DNA of 64,000 bases, from positions 3,224,001 to 3,288,000 of the forward strand of contig PQWQ01000004.1 of NCBI GenBank assembly GCA_002943765.1, in the 5' to 3' direction. The stretch is from Psoroptes ovis. Its lineage: Eukaryota > Arthropoda > Arachnida > Sarcoptiformes > Psoroptidae. The position numbers were made by a program, and so were the translations under genes. How positions within the stretch are numbered: the first letter of the stretch is position 1; each line of letters starts with the position of its first letter. Of this stretch, positions 52,086-63,832 are shown piece by piece. The notes below the pieces were generated by a model. That model was not told where the DNA came from and ran no database searches. It worked only from the letters and a program-made list of their open reading frames with translations.

Positions 52086-55000
52086 TCACACGTGAAGGAC
52101 GGTATCGTGGTGTTAAATGGCCGCAACTTTAATCGCTGGAAGACGTTCATCGACATCCTCCTGGCAGAACATCAAGTGCTTGGTCACGTCTTGGCTGAAC
52201 CCCCGGCTGACGCTGATGATCAGTACCGTGCTTTGGAAGCACGCGCTAAGCGAATCATATCGCAGAGCCTTGATGACGAAAACCACGTACGCATCGAGTC
52301 CTTGACAACTGCGAAGGCCTACTATGACGCAATTGTCGGTTACTATCGTGGAGCAGAAAAACGCAACGTCAATAGCCTGTGGGACCGATACTACAGCTTT
52401 AAATTCGGTGCATCACTTTCTAACTCTTTTGTTGAGCTTAGAAACATAGTGACCGAACTACGTAGCGCCAAAGCCGATTTGCCTGAAGAGGCAGTAGTAC
52501 GTAAAGTACTTTCTATACTCCCACCGGAGTATGATGGCGTTGCTGATGGTATCGAAGTCATGTCCAAAGATAAAATCACTGTTACGCTTGCTGAAGTTGA
52601 AGACTTGGTTCTACGAAAACAATCTCGTTTAAATCGTCGCAACGAATCGACGGCCGCAATGGATGAACCAAGGGGATCGGCGGACTTGGATTTAAATAAT
52701 GCTGTTCTGGCTATGCCAGGTAAATCCAAGAAAAGATTTGACAAACAACGCCCGATCGTAAAATGCTACAATTGCGGAAGAGCTGGACATATAAAGAAAT
52801 ATTGTCGATTGCTGAAGAATGGTCCACGAAACAACGATGCGATCAACAGAGCTAACCATCATCACAACACCAACGTTGCTCTCGCCTGTGTTCTACCACA
52901 ATTATCACGTGACGATGCCGTGTTTTGGATCGACACCGGTGCATCTGAAAGCATTTGCAACAACAAAGATTTATTTTGTGATTTACAATTGTTTACAAGT
53001 GAAGATGACGCTCGTGCTTTTGCCGTAAGTGGCTACAACGAAGTTTCATCATCCGACAGTCCTCGTGGTATCGGCACTATTCAGTGCAAATTCTTTAATG
53101 GTTCATCATGGACTGGTGCAACACTTACGAACGTTTTATTTATGCCGAGTAGTCTTTATAATCTAATTTCACTTGGGAAGATCACCGATAAAGACGGCAT
53201 TAGCTTTGGTGGTATGAAGAAACATCTAGTGATATACAAAGATGACCGACCAATCATATATGGCGAGAAGGGTCATGAACTTCGTAATTTGTACAAGTGT
53301 TGTGTGAGAGTTGATAAATCATGTGTTAATTTTGTGACAAAACCATCGTTAAGTTTGTTGCATGAAAGGTTAGGACATATTAATTGTGATCGCATTCGTG
53401 AAATGTCAACAAAACAAAGTGTTCTCGACATACCGACTAGTTTAGAAGATTGTTATACAATGTGTTCATCGTGCATCGAAGGCAAACTGACTGAAACAAC
53501 TCATCCTTCTAAATCTGTGAAACGTGTATGTGAATCCGGCCAAATTTTGCATGCCGATGTGTGTGGACCAATCGACGAATCAATTCATCGCAATCGTTAT
53601 TATGTGATTTTTAAAGACGAATTCAGCTCTTATAGAAAAGTGTATTTCATGAAAAACAAAAGTGAAGTGATTGACAAATTTAAATTGTGTTACAGTGAAA
53701 CAAAGATTGAAACTGGTCACGATATTCTAGTGCTACGTTCAGACAACGGAACAGAATTTGTAAATGAACAAATGGCCGACTTTATGAGAATGAAAGGCAT
53801 CAAACATGAGACAAGTGTTCCGTACACACCTCAACAGAACGGCTTTGCTGAACGTGAAATAAGAAATTTGAATGATCACGCCCGGACCATACGACTGTCT
53901 GCCAGATTACCGTATTATTTATGGGATGAAATGGTCAATACGACCGCATATTTGTTTAATTGCATTTGTAGTAGCGATGGTGTTACCCCATATGAGAAGT
54001 GGCACGGTCGGAAACCTTCAATAGGTCATTTGAGAATCATCGGGTCCTGTGGCAAAGCACTAGTGAAAAGTCATCATCGTAAATTCGAATCAAAAACATG
54101 TGATGTGTACCTTGTTGGATATGAAGAATCAACATCAATTTATCGTGTGTATAATCCTCGTCAACGATGCATCCAACGAGTATCATCTGTTAAATTTATT
54201 GAAGAAGTTAAATGTTCACTGATGAAAACAACAATGTGTAATGATGATCATGTGATAGTGAAAAGTGACAAAAGTGACCAAAACGAAATGATTTTTAGTG
54301 AATTTCATGATGATATGTTCTTTGATACAACTGATGATGAATCAACATTAATTGTGAAAAGCCCGAAATCAAAGGGCAGACCGTTAGGCACCAAAAACAA
54401 ACAGTATGAACGTAATATTGAAAGAATCAACTCGTTGAGATCATCAAATGTGATATGTTTAAGTGCCATGTCTGAACCTTCAACATATAGTGAAGCAGTG
54501 AACTGTGTTGATAGTGATAAATGGCTTGAAGCCATGAACGAAGAAATAGAAAATATCAACAAAAACAATACTTGGATACCAGTTCAGCGAAATAACCAAC
54601 ACGTCATCGGATTGAAGTGGGTTTATCGAATTAAAGATGACGGAAGATACCGAGCCAGGCTTGTGGCTCTAGGTAACAAACAACGATATGATAGCTTCAG
54701 TGAAACATACGCACCTGTAGCTAGAAATGATTCAATCAGATTGATGTTTGCAATTGCTGCTTCACAGAAAATGTTCATAAAACAGTTCGACGTATGCACA
54801 GCATTTTTGAATGGCATACTTGAAGAAGACGTATATGTGGATCAACCACCTGGATTTGAAGATGATTCAGGGTGTGTATTCAAATTGGTTAAAGGACTGT
54901 ATGGGTTGAAGCAATCACCACGTGCTTGGAACAACCGATTTAGTGAGGTGATACTAAAATTAAATTTCAAACAGTCTATTTTTGATCCATGTATTTATTA

Positions 55001-55976
55001 TTCGATTACTGAACGATCTTCAACGTTTTTGTGCATCTACGTCGATGATGGAATAATATTGTCTACAAATGAGAAAGATTTGAATGATTTGTATTCAGTT
55101 TTGTGTAAATCATTTGAAGTCAAAACTGTGACATCAAACGTATATGTTGGTTTTCAATATGAGTATGACAGAGAAAATAGTATTGTCAAGTTGTGTCAAT
55201 CGTCATACATACAACGTAAATTAGAACAGTTTAATATGGCTGATGCTAAGATCGTGAAGACACCAATGAATTATTCGATCAAATTGAATGACAATGAAAC
55301 TGGAGAAAAATCAACGTATCCGTATCGAGAAGCAATTGGTTCATTGCTGTATTTATCCGTCAAAACTAGGCCCGATATTGCCTATGCCGTATCGAAATTA
55401 TCTGCATTTCTGGAAAATCCTTTAGATGTCCATGTTAATGCTGTTAAGCACTTGTTTCGTTATTTGAAATGGACAAAAGACTTGTGTATTTATTACAGTG
55501 GTAAAATTGATGAAATTACCGGTTACTCAGATGCAGATTGGGGCGGAAATTTACCATCACGAAAATCTACAATGGGATATTTAATTTGGTTAAACGGCCC
55601 ATTAGATTGGAATAGTAAACGTCAAAATTGTATTGCAACAAGTACATTGGAAGCAGAGTACATCGCTGCGAGTGAAACATCAAAAGTTCTTGTTGGAACT
55701 ATGAATATGCTGAAAGAATTTCAAATCGATGTGAATGGTAAATTATTTTGTGATAATCAAGCTGCAGTGAACACAATTAATGGTACTGCTGGTATTACAA
55801 ACAAATTAAGACATGTGGACATTCGTTATCATCATGTACGATCAATCAAAGACAAAATCGATATATCGTGGATTGCCAGCGAAGATCAAATTGCGGACGT
55901 TTTTACGAAGTCTTTAACACCAGGCCCAACAGCAAAAATTATATCCAAAATTTTTAAGAAATGGGGGGAATGTTAG
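52080..55976 (+). CDS. copia Gag-Pol polyprotein
   Basis: One 1298-residue frame. I start it at the ATG of 52080; upstream in-frame codons run back into the LTR without another ATG. Domain order: copia-type Gag; zinc knuckle CX2CX4HX4C at 229-242; aspartic protease with DTGA at 285; integrase with an HHCC zinc finger from His428 and catalytic Asp493, Asp555 and Glu591 (D,D-35-E); copia-type reverse transcriptase with YVDD at 987; RNase H with the SDADWGG motif around Asp1151. All key catalytic residues I looked for are present, with no stop or frameshift. The stop TAG (55974-55976) lies inside the 3' LTR. There is no separate env gene. Gag and Pol share one frame, so any Gag excess would need splicing or regulated proteolysis, as in Drosophila copia. 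Confidence 0.96.
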   Translation: MGSHVKDGIVVLNGRNFNRWKTFIDILLAEHQVLGHVLAEPPADADDQYRALEARAKRIISQSLDDENHVRIESLTTAKAYYDAIVGYYRGAEKRNVNSLWDRYYSFKFGASLSNSFVELRNIVTELRSAKADLPEEAVVRKVLSILPPEYDGVADGIEVMSKDKITVTLAEVEDLVLRKQSRLNRRNESTAAMDEPRGSADLDLNNAVLAMPGKSKKRFDKQRPIVKCYNCGRAGHIKKYCRLLKNGPRNNDAINRANHHHNTNVALACVLPQLSRDDAVFWIDTGASESICNNKDLFCDLQLFTSEDDARAFAVSGYNEVSSSDSPRGIGTIQCKFFNGSSWTGATLTNVLFMPSSLYNLISLGKITDKDGISFGGMKKHLVIYKDDRPIIYGEKGHELRNLYKCCVRVDKSCVNFVTKPSLSLLHERLGHINCDRIREMSTKQSVLDIPTSLEDCYTMCSSCIEGKLTETTHPSKSVKRVCESGQILHADVCGPIDESIHRNRYYVIFKDEFSSYRKVYFMKNKSEVIDKFKLCYSETKIETGHDILVLRSDNGTEFVNEQMADFMRMKGIKHETSVPYTPQQNGFAEREIRNLNDHARTIRLSARLPYYLWDEMVNTTAYLFNCICSSDGVTPYEKWHGRKPSIGHLRIIGSCGKALVKSHHRKFESKTCDVYLVGYEESTSIYRVYNPRQRCIQRVSSVKFIEEVKCSLMKTTMCNDDHVIVKSDKSDQNEMIFSEFHDDMFFDTTDDESTLIVKSPKSKGRPLGTKNKQYERNIERINSLRSSNVICLSAMSEPSTYSEAVNCVDSDKWLEAMNEEIENINKNNTWIPVQRNNQHVIGLKWVYRIKDDGRYRARLVALGNKQRYDSFSETYAPVARNDSIRLMFAIAASQKMFIKQFDVCTAFLNGILEEDVYVDQPPGFEDDSGCVFKLVKGLYGLKQSPRAWNNRFSEVILKLNFKQSIFDPCIYYSITERSSTFLCIYVDDGIILSTNEKDLNDLYSVLCKSFEVKTVTSNVYVGFQYEYDRENSIVKLCQSSYIQRKLEQFNMADAKIVKTPMNYSIKLNDNETGEKSTYPYREAIGSLLYLSVKTRPDIAYAVSKLSAFLENPLDVHVNAVKHLFRYLKWTKDLCIYYSGKIDEITGYSDADWGGNLPSRKSTMGYLIWLNGPLDWNSKRQNCIATSTLEAEYIAASETSKVLVGTMNMLKEFQIDVNGKLFCDNQAAVNTINGTAGITNKLRHVDIRYHHVRSIKDKIDISWIASEDQIADVFTKSLTPGPTAKIISKIFKKWGEC

Positions 55977-56238
55977 AATTTATATAGAATTATTTTGTAC
56001 TTTGTTTTGTCTTTAATTTGACATAATGTTCCCCGCATTATATTAATTAATTGTATGCTAATTAATTTCTTAAAAATTTGTTAAAAACTGTAATATTTTC
56101 AAATTACAAATTGTATAAATAAAAGTTATGTTAAGCTGGGTGGTTAACGCAGTTTACAGCAAGCATACCCACAGCTTCTGCGCATTTATAATTTTGTTTG
56201 TTTCTTTCTAACAGCTCCGCAAGTTTAAATTATTTACA
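55971..56238 (+). repeat. 3' LTR of the copia element
   Basis: 268 bp, one substitution relative to the 5' LTR. Its first six bases (TGTTAG) contribute the last codon and stop of the polyprotein. It is followed by GAATG (56239-56243), the second copy of the target duplication. Confidence 0.97.
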
Positions 56239-58257
56239 GAATGAGGAAAAATTTTCAATGAATTTGAATCGGAAATGAAAATTTTTAACAAATCACTTGA
56301 AATATAGATCAAAAAAAGATTTTGATGAAAATTTTGAATCATTTTCGTAATTTTTCTTTGAGAAATTGCTTCGAATTGCTCGAAACATTTCAATCGTAAA
56401 ACTTTTCGATAGAATCAAAAGCATTTTCCGTTGTTTAATTTCAAATTTGAAATCGATGAATTGTCTCACAAGTGATACAATTCAAACGGACAAAAGCATC
56501 AATGAGTTTGATGGAATTTTCAGTGCTGAATTTTCAAATGCTGCAAGTATATGCCTTAAGAAATATTGACAAATAAATAACTGAATTGAAAAGAAATTCT
56601 TTGAATGAATGAATGAATCATTTTTTCATTGAAAAATATATGTATTGTAATGATAAATATCACATGATTCATTGATTAATAGTTTTTTTTTCTATTTTCA
56701 TTTATTTTGAATGTAAACCAATCATGTATGAATCAATTTTTTTCCTGTTATTTCAATTCTCTTTCATTCAATTTCATTCAACATTCATCTTTTATTTGGA
56801 TCGAAAACAAAACAAAATAATGAGAAAAAAATGACCAAAACAACCAATGATAATGCATCATTTTTTTTTTGTTTTGGTTTGGTCATATTTTGTATTGTTT
56901 TCATCCGACATTCAAGCTATACAACAAACAATATTCAATGTTGAATCAATATTTTCTTTATTTTCTCTCGGAGATTTTATTCTTGGGCCACAAAAATAAA
57001 GAATGGCATATCATAAATTTTCGTATATTTCATAGAAAATCATATATTTTTCTCTTTTTTTTTGCTTAAATAAATATCAAACATTCAAACACACACACAC
57101 ACCGAAATTCATACACAAATGTACATGTCAGTTGTAATTTTTACATGATTCTGAATTCAAAAAAAAAATTTCAATTTTCCTACACATTATCTCTCTGTCT
57201 CTACAATATTCCCTATCATTATTATTAATGTTTGATTCAACGGTTGAGGACTAAAATTGAGTGAAATTCTGATGAAAATATAAATAACAATAAAGAAATG
57301 ACAATATGAATGAAAGATTTCATAAATTTCATAGATTTTTTTTCCGTCCTTATTTCTGTTTTGTTTTTGCTTTATTTTGCTTTTGCAAAAGGGAAATAAA
57401 CGCTGCAGGGATTGCATGCACACAGTCCGAAAAAAATGATGATGATGATCGTGAAGAAGAATTCAATGCAGTGAAGACAACATTGAGTTATTATTATTAT
57501 TATTTTTATATTTTTATTTAAGAAGAATCGTTGATATAAATATGAAATGAAAATGAAAGAATAATGAATGAATGAATGAGAAATGAATGAATGAGAAATG
57601 AATATGAACAAAGCACGAAGAAACACAAGAACACATGAATCAAGCAAATGGAGAAAATGGAGAAAAATGGAGGAGAAAAATCATAGTCAGTCGACAATAA
57701 ATTAATGAAAATCATAATAATAATAATAATAATGAAAATGAGAATAATAATGATAATGATGACGATGATAATAATAATAATAATGAAAATAATGAAAAAA
57801 AGGAAAATTACTAAAAATAAAATTAAAGTGAAAATAAAATGGAATCAAATATAAGAATTTCAATGAGAGAAAATATGAATTGAATTCAATAGAAAAATGA
57901 ATAGAAATGAAAATGTATTTCGCATTCAACATTTTCATTTATTCATTCAATTTCATTGATTTTTTTCATTTTCATTTTTTTCCTTTTTATTTTCTTGAAA
58001 AATTCATATCGAATTTTAAAATTCTCAAATGATAATAATAATAATAATAGGAATAATAATAATAATAATGCAGACACATATATCAAATATATTTTGAAAA
58101 AATTCATACTCTCTCTCTCTCTGTGTGTACTCATATAAAATATAAAATTTATTTATTTATTCATTTATTTATATGGAATGAAATGAAATAAAATAAATAA
58201 ATAAATATTAATTATTGTTATTGTTGTTGTTGTTTGAACAACATTTAAGATGATGCT

Positions 58258-58278
58258 ACAGCAGCAGCAGCAGCAGCA
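58258..58278 (+). repeat. CAG trinucleotide array
   Basis: Seven consecutive CAG units outside any recognised gene. Confidence 0.85.
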
Positions 58279-58816
58279 ATTTTAATTTGAATAGCTTTGA
58301 TTTGCATTGTTTGGATGCTTTTAGAATTGAAAATTAATATTAGAAATTGACTGAAAATGAAGACGATTCACATTCGTTTCATTTGACAAAAGATCAAACA
58401 AAAGTGAAATCTCATAGATTGTATCAAGAATTAAGGGGGAAAAAGAAAGAAAATTTATGAGAATTTTAAAAAAAATAAAAAATAAAGATTTAGCTGATGA
58501 AATTTCAAAGATTTACAATGGATTATAATGAAGAATAAATAAGGATAAAAAAAAAAATAAATTTGAAATTTTTTAAAATGGGAAAAAAAATTCTCATTTA
58601 AATTCAAAATTGAATTCAATTTTCATTTTTCATTTTATTTCAAAAATTTTATGGTTTAAAAATTTTTCATTTCATTCTCTGAAATAATACATAAATAATC
58701 ATTATTCATTTATCATTCATCCATTCATTCATTCATTCATTTATTATCATTGTTATTATGACATCATCGAGCTATTCATTCTTTTATTCATTTATTTATT
58801 CAGTTATTCAGTTATT

Positions 58817-58850
58817 CACTCATTCATTCATTCATTCATTCATTCATTCA
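58817..58850 (+). repeat. ATTC tetranucleotide array
   Basis: About eight ATTC units. This motif class (ATTC/GAAT) recurs throughout the window. Confidence 0.85.
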
Positions 58851-59221
58851 AATATTAATTTCATCAACATCAACATCATTTCATTTTCATTTTCAACGAT
58901 ATTTGCTGTCATCATTTGTATGATTTTATTTCATTTCATTTCATTTCTCATCTTCTATTATTATTATTTCATTTTTGATTCAATTTCACTTTGGTTTCTG
59001 CTGTGTATTACGAAAAATCATTTCATTTGATTTCATTTCATTTCATTTCATATTTTTTCAATTATATTCAACTCTTTTTTTTTCCTATTATAAATTTCTA
59101 TCATCATTTCTATCATTATTATTATTATTTTCATTTCATTCCATTTCATTTCCAATTTTTTCTCTTGTTTGGCCTTGGTTGTCGAAAACAAAAGCAAAAC
59201 TTTTATTATATATAATTATTA

Positions 59222-59301
59222 TCAGGTTGTCCAATAAGTTCTTGCCGCTTTTCACATAGAAAAAAATCTAAAAAACAGCAAAAACTTATGGGACAACTTA
59301 A
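59222..59301. mobile_element. MITE copy 9, CCCATAAG subfamily
   Basis: 80 bp, with ends TCAGGTTGTCCAATAAGTTC and ACTTATGGGACAACTTAA and TA on both sides. The arms carry TTGCCGCTTTT and AAAAAACAGCAA, like copy 8 but with several mismatches. Confidence 0.83.
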
Positions 59302-59496
59302 TATTATTAATCAGAGAATATGAATAATAATATTATTTCAATTCTATCGAGAATAAATCGATGAATATAATTTGTTCATGAAATCGTTTTTTTTTCATGG
59401 CAAAAAAAAATTCATGTTTTTTTTGGCATCGAAAAAATTAATAATAATTTTATGCGTAAAAATTTGGAAAAATTAAATCAAATTTGAACATTGACA

Positions 59497-59499
59497 TGC

Positions 59500-59555
<56 letters not shown>
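59497..59555 (+). repeat. CA dinucleotide array
   Basis: About 29 CA units with one interruption (CAAACA), intergenic. Confidence 0.92.
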
Positions 59556-59557
<2 letters not shown>

Positions 59558-61152
59558 ATTGACATGTGCACATCAATTGAACTGAACTGAATGACTGATC
59601 AAACTGATCATGATTCAATTATGATTTTGAATCTTTGAATTTTCAATGATTCAATAAGCTAAAGCCAATAATTTCTTTTCATTTTATTTTGTCTTTTCTC
59701 ATCGGAATTGTTTATTCTTGTACAAATTGAAAGACATTAAATTTCTTTTTCCATTCTTTCATTATCATCATCATCATTATATTATCATTGGTTGATGCTT
59801 TTCAATTCGTTTATTTGTTTTTGTTTGATTTCATGTAATTTCTGATCGTAAACATGAATATATCAGTCGATTCATTTCAACTTTTCGTTTTCACATTTGT
59901 TTTCATCATCATCATCATTGTTAGAATTCTTCTTTTCAAAATTATTTCTTCTCAATTCTCTTCTATTCATTCATTCATTCTTTCATTCTTTTCATTTAAT
60001 TTTTATTTTATTTAATTTTTTTGCATTTTTTCGATTTTTTTTTTGGTTCTTTCTTTTTTCTGATTTCAATTTTTAATGTCAGTCGTTCGTTGTACCGAAA
60101 TTGATTATTTGAATTCATTGATTTTTTTTCAAGGAGAAAAAAAAGAATGAGAAAATAATCAAAAAAATAAAGGATTCACCATTCCAGAGAACCCAGAGAA
60201 AAATTCTGACATTCTGGGATTCGAAAAATCAAAGAGACATTTGAATTCAAAGGAGTAAAGATATTCGGAAAATTTATTGCGCAACAATTACTTTGAAATT
60301 ACTTTGAAATTTTAAAAAATTTTGATTTTATTCTTTTTGGAGCGGACCAAGAAAAAAAAAACTTGCGAAAATGGAAATTCATTTTGACACTGAAAATTTA
60401 GAGAGAAAAGACTGCCTAAAGGTGATTCAACGGATAAGAAATCTCGTTCATTTCCTTTATTTTTTTCAAAATGAAGAGCAAAAAAAACTCGATAAATTCA
60501 TGGAAATTTTCAGCACATATTACATATAACAATTGATAAATTGTATAAGAAATTGTATTTTGCCCTAAGGAATCTTTGTTTTCTGAATTTTTTTTTGTGT
60601 TCAATTTTGTTCAACGCCAACATGAATTTAAATCAATCGAATAGAACCTAAAAGAATTTGTTGTTCTATTCCTATTATTTTTTTTTCTGAAAATCAAAAT
60701 CAACATGGAAAAAAAATGGATATGAAAATAAATAAATATTTGTTGGCAGCAGTTTTCACAGGCAGTCAAAATATTATTATTATTATTTTTCAAATATTCA
60801 TATGAATTATGATTTGTTGAAAGGTGTAGAAATATATGTGTGTGTAAATAAAAGAAATGTTTCAACAATTTAATGATTTCGAGCCAATCAACGAGTCGAT
60901 TGATTCACTTGATTGAATAGCAATCAATGAGTTTTGAATTGAATACGTTACGAAAATGGATGCAAAAATGCCAATCAACGTAACAATTTCGAATGCTCCA
61001 ATTTAAGTGTGTATCGTAGTGGTTGTTTTTGTGAATTATTATTAAAAGGTTTTGGAGCTATTCATTCAATCATAGATGAATGAATGAATGAATAAATAAA
61101 TAAATATTATCGTTATGATTTACAAAGAGCAAAAAACATTGTTTCCAATATA

Positions 61153-61232
61153 TTAGATTGTCCGAAAAGTTCATTACGCTTAATCGATAGAGTTGCTCAT
61201 AAAAATCGGTCAGAACTTTTCGGACAACCTAA
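61153..61232 (+). mobile_element. TTAGG inverted-repeat MITE, copy 10
   Basis: Forward orientation, 80 bp. The ends are TTAGATTGTCCGAAAAGTTC and GAACTTTTCGGACAACCTAA, with TA on both sides. One of the best-preserved copies: CGCTTAATCGATAGAGTTGC, then AAAATCGGTCA. Confidence 0.9.
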
Positions 61233-61620
61233 TATTTTTTGCTTAGAAATAATAATAATAATAATAATTCATCTTTTGATTTTATTTCATTTGTAATTGG
61301 GTTTTTATTTTCTTTCATTTCTTCAAATAAATGAAGAAATAAACATTGAATTTGTTCATAGAAGTGTGAAATGAAATTTTTTTTTTCATTCATATTTCTT
61401 TGAGTAAAAATTTTGATTTGATTCAATTGAAAATAGGAAAAAAAATGTAATTATATTACAAATATTATTAATATTTGTTTATCGATCATAATATGTGTAT
61501 GTGTACATGCTGAAAATGAATGTTAATATTGAATTTTTTTTTTGTTGTTTTGTTGTTTTTCAAAACAACAAACATTCAATTTTCAGTAATTTTTTCATAT
61601 TGATTCATAGGTTTCATGTA

Positions 61621-61699
61621 CTCGGTTTATTCGAAAAGTTCTGGCCGATTTTCATCAGCAATTCTATCGATTAAGCGTGATGAACTTTTCGGACAACCT
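61621..61699 (-). mobile_element. TTAGG inverted-repeat MITE, copy 11
   Basis: Reverse orientation. The left terminus is eroded (CTCGGTTTATTCGAAAAGTT), followed by TGGCCGATTTTCATCAGC. The right end is ATGAACTTTTCGGACAACCT. The terminal TA duplication is not visible. Confidence 0.8.
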
Positions 61700-63666
61700 C
61701 AAATTTTTCAATGAAAATTTTGAAAGAAAATTGGCGAAAAATAATTTAATCATAATTTGATGTGAAATGAAAGTGAGAGAGTGGAGAAGAGGAAGAAAAG
61801 ACCAATCAATATGAAACAAACATGTGATTTCAGTGATCGATATATATATATATGGATTTGATTGAATGAATTTTTTTCTTTTTCCATTTCTTCATATTTG
61901 ATCGAAATCAATATTTATTGATTACAAATTTACAGCCCAATAATATTGGGCTAAATCTCAACATCCAAAAATAACAAAATCACACATTTACATTCGAGGG
62001 GGTCGAAATGAAATTGAAATTGAAGAAATGAAAATTGATTTGATCATCAAAAAAAAAGTGGAAAATAAATAGCAGAAGCCATTTGAAAATGGACCATTTG
62101 AAAATTGAACACTTAGCCTGACCCTGACTTTGGCCAAATCGAAATCATCAATTTCAATACAGACAAAATGTTTCGCAGATACCTGTTTCAAAAAAAATAA
62201 TTGTTTCAAATATTTGTGAATCAAAACAAAAAATAAAAACAATGGAAAATAAATTTAATTCAAAACTTTTCAATTCGTTTGTTTGTTCAAATATTGTTTC
62301 CATCATTTTTTCTATGATTGAAAATATTTCACTTTTTTTCGATATTTCAAAAGTGAAAACCATTTATTTTACATTTTTTTTTCTCTTCTCCCTTAAATAC
62401 TTTAGATTCAGATATAAATTGAATCTTTCGAGAAAAATTATTGTTTCACAGAGAGTTGTTTTGAACTTTTGTTTGTTTGTTTGTTTATTTGTTTGTTTGC
62501 TCCGAAAAGTAAGCCAATGGAAGATTTAGCAATTTTAAGCGAAACAATTTGAGAGATATGGAATTGGTAATGATATATTTGTATTTGATATGATACATCA
62601 ATTTCTTAGTTTTTCTTTTTTTTTCAAGGAAAGAATTGAAAAATAAAATTCAATATTTCTTTCTTCCTTGAAATCGAGTATCGATTTCAAAGCAAAAAGT
62701 TTTCAAAACAATTCTTTCATTTCATTTCATTTTTTTTTCTTTCATCGAAAAGAATTGAATTCTTTCAATTTCTAGGAATTGTTTTCGATCATATTTTTAC
62801 ATGACCCTAAAAATAGATATTAAATACATTTGAAAGTGTAAAGTAGAAAGCAAACAAGCAAAATATGGAATGAAATGATTGAACAAACAACAAACGATTT
62901 TGAATCAATGCTAAAAACATGATTGAATCGCGATAAAATTCCGAACGGTTTGTTTCACGCTGTTTTTCCTTTTTCTGTGAAATTTTATTTCAATTTATCT
63001 GCATTTCGCTGGCCAACAGATGATCAGCAAACAAGCACACAAATAAGCACACAAACACATGATCGCACAAACCTTGAATAATAATGATAATCTCGATATT
63101 TTAAGTATAAATATCAGAAACATATTCATAGAAATGAATTTTTTAAAACTGAATTAATTCATATTTTTCCAATGATTAACGCTAAGATTTCGCTAATTTT
63201 TTTTTTGTTCGAAGCATTTTTTGACCTAAATTTATTTGGAATTTTTCATTGAATTCATGATGAATTAAGCAAGAATGAATGAACAGTGATTGGAAAAAAA
63301 ACAAAACGAAACACACAATAGAATTTGCATAAGAAATTTGATTCATTCAATAATAATAATTCTCTTTTTATTAAATAAATATTCTCCCTAAATAGCAATA
63401 GATTTTCTTATTTTGACGTTTTTTATTTTGTTGTTGTGTGTTTCACATCAATTTTGAAGCAATTTCAATTTAAATTGCAATCAATTGATAGATTGTAAAC
63501 ATTCAATTTTCATACATTTTGTTTACTTAGTTATTTGTTTGTTTGTTTGTTTGTTTGTAAGCTAATTAATTTCCATTATATTTTGATGGCAAAAATTTTC
63601 AACTTTTTTTTTTTTTTTTTTTGCTATTTTTTTATTCATGTTTCTAATATTTCAAAATAACACTTA

Positions 63667-63690
63667 ACACACACACACACACACACACAC
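63667..63690 (+). repeat. CA dinucleotide array
   Basis: Twelve CA units, intergenic. Confidence 0.85.
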
Positions 63691-63752
63691 AAAATACGAT
63701 TAATAGTTTTTCGATTATTCAATTCACAAATGTTATTATTATTCAATATTCA

Positions 63753-63832
63753 TAAAGCTGTCCGAAAAGTTCATTTTGCTCACTCATTAGAGTTGCTTAT
63801 AAAAATCGGCCAGAACTTTTCGGACAGCCTAA
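63753..63832 (+). mobile_element. TTAGG inverted-repeat MITE, copy 12
   Basis: Forward orientation. The left end is TAAAGCTGTCCGAAAAGTTC and the right end GAACTTTTCGGACAGCCTAA, followed by TA. The interior ATTTTGCTCACTCATTAGAG is diverged, while AAAATCGGCCA is kept. Confidence 0.83.

Larger units (their letters stand above)
51808..56238 (+). mobile_element. Complete Ty1/copia LTR retrotransposon
   Basis: 4431 bp: two 268-bp LTRs, a tRNA primer site directly after the 5' LTR, one uninterrupted Gag-Pol frame and a purine tract (AAGAAATGGGGGGAA, 55956-55970) directly before the 3' LTR. The 5-bp duplication GAATG flanks it at 51803-51807 and 56239-56243. Integrase lies before reverse transcriptase, which defines the copia order. 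Its base composition is clearly less A+T-rich than the host DNA. One LTR mismatch and an open frame indicate a recent insertion, possibly still mobile. Confidence 0.96.

Noticed and set aside
56366..56569. 67-codon ORF downstream of the copia element
   Set aside because: Less repetitive than most but without motif, splice context or recognisable family; likely chance.
61934..61952. Short perfect hairpin AGCCCAA-TAATA-TTGGGCT as a terminator or element end
   Set aside because: Isolated 7-bp arms occur by chance; no flanking duplication or gene end nearby.
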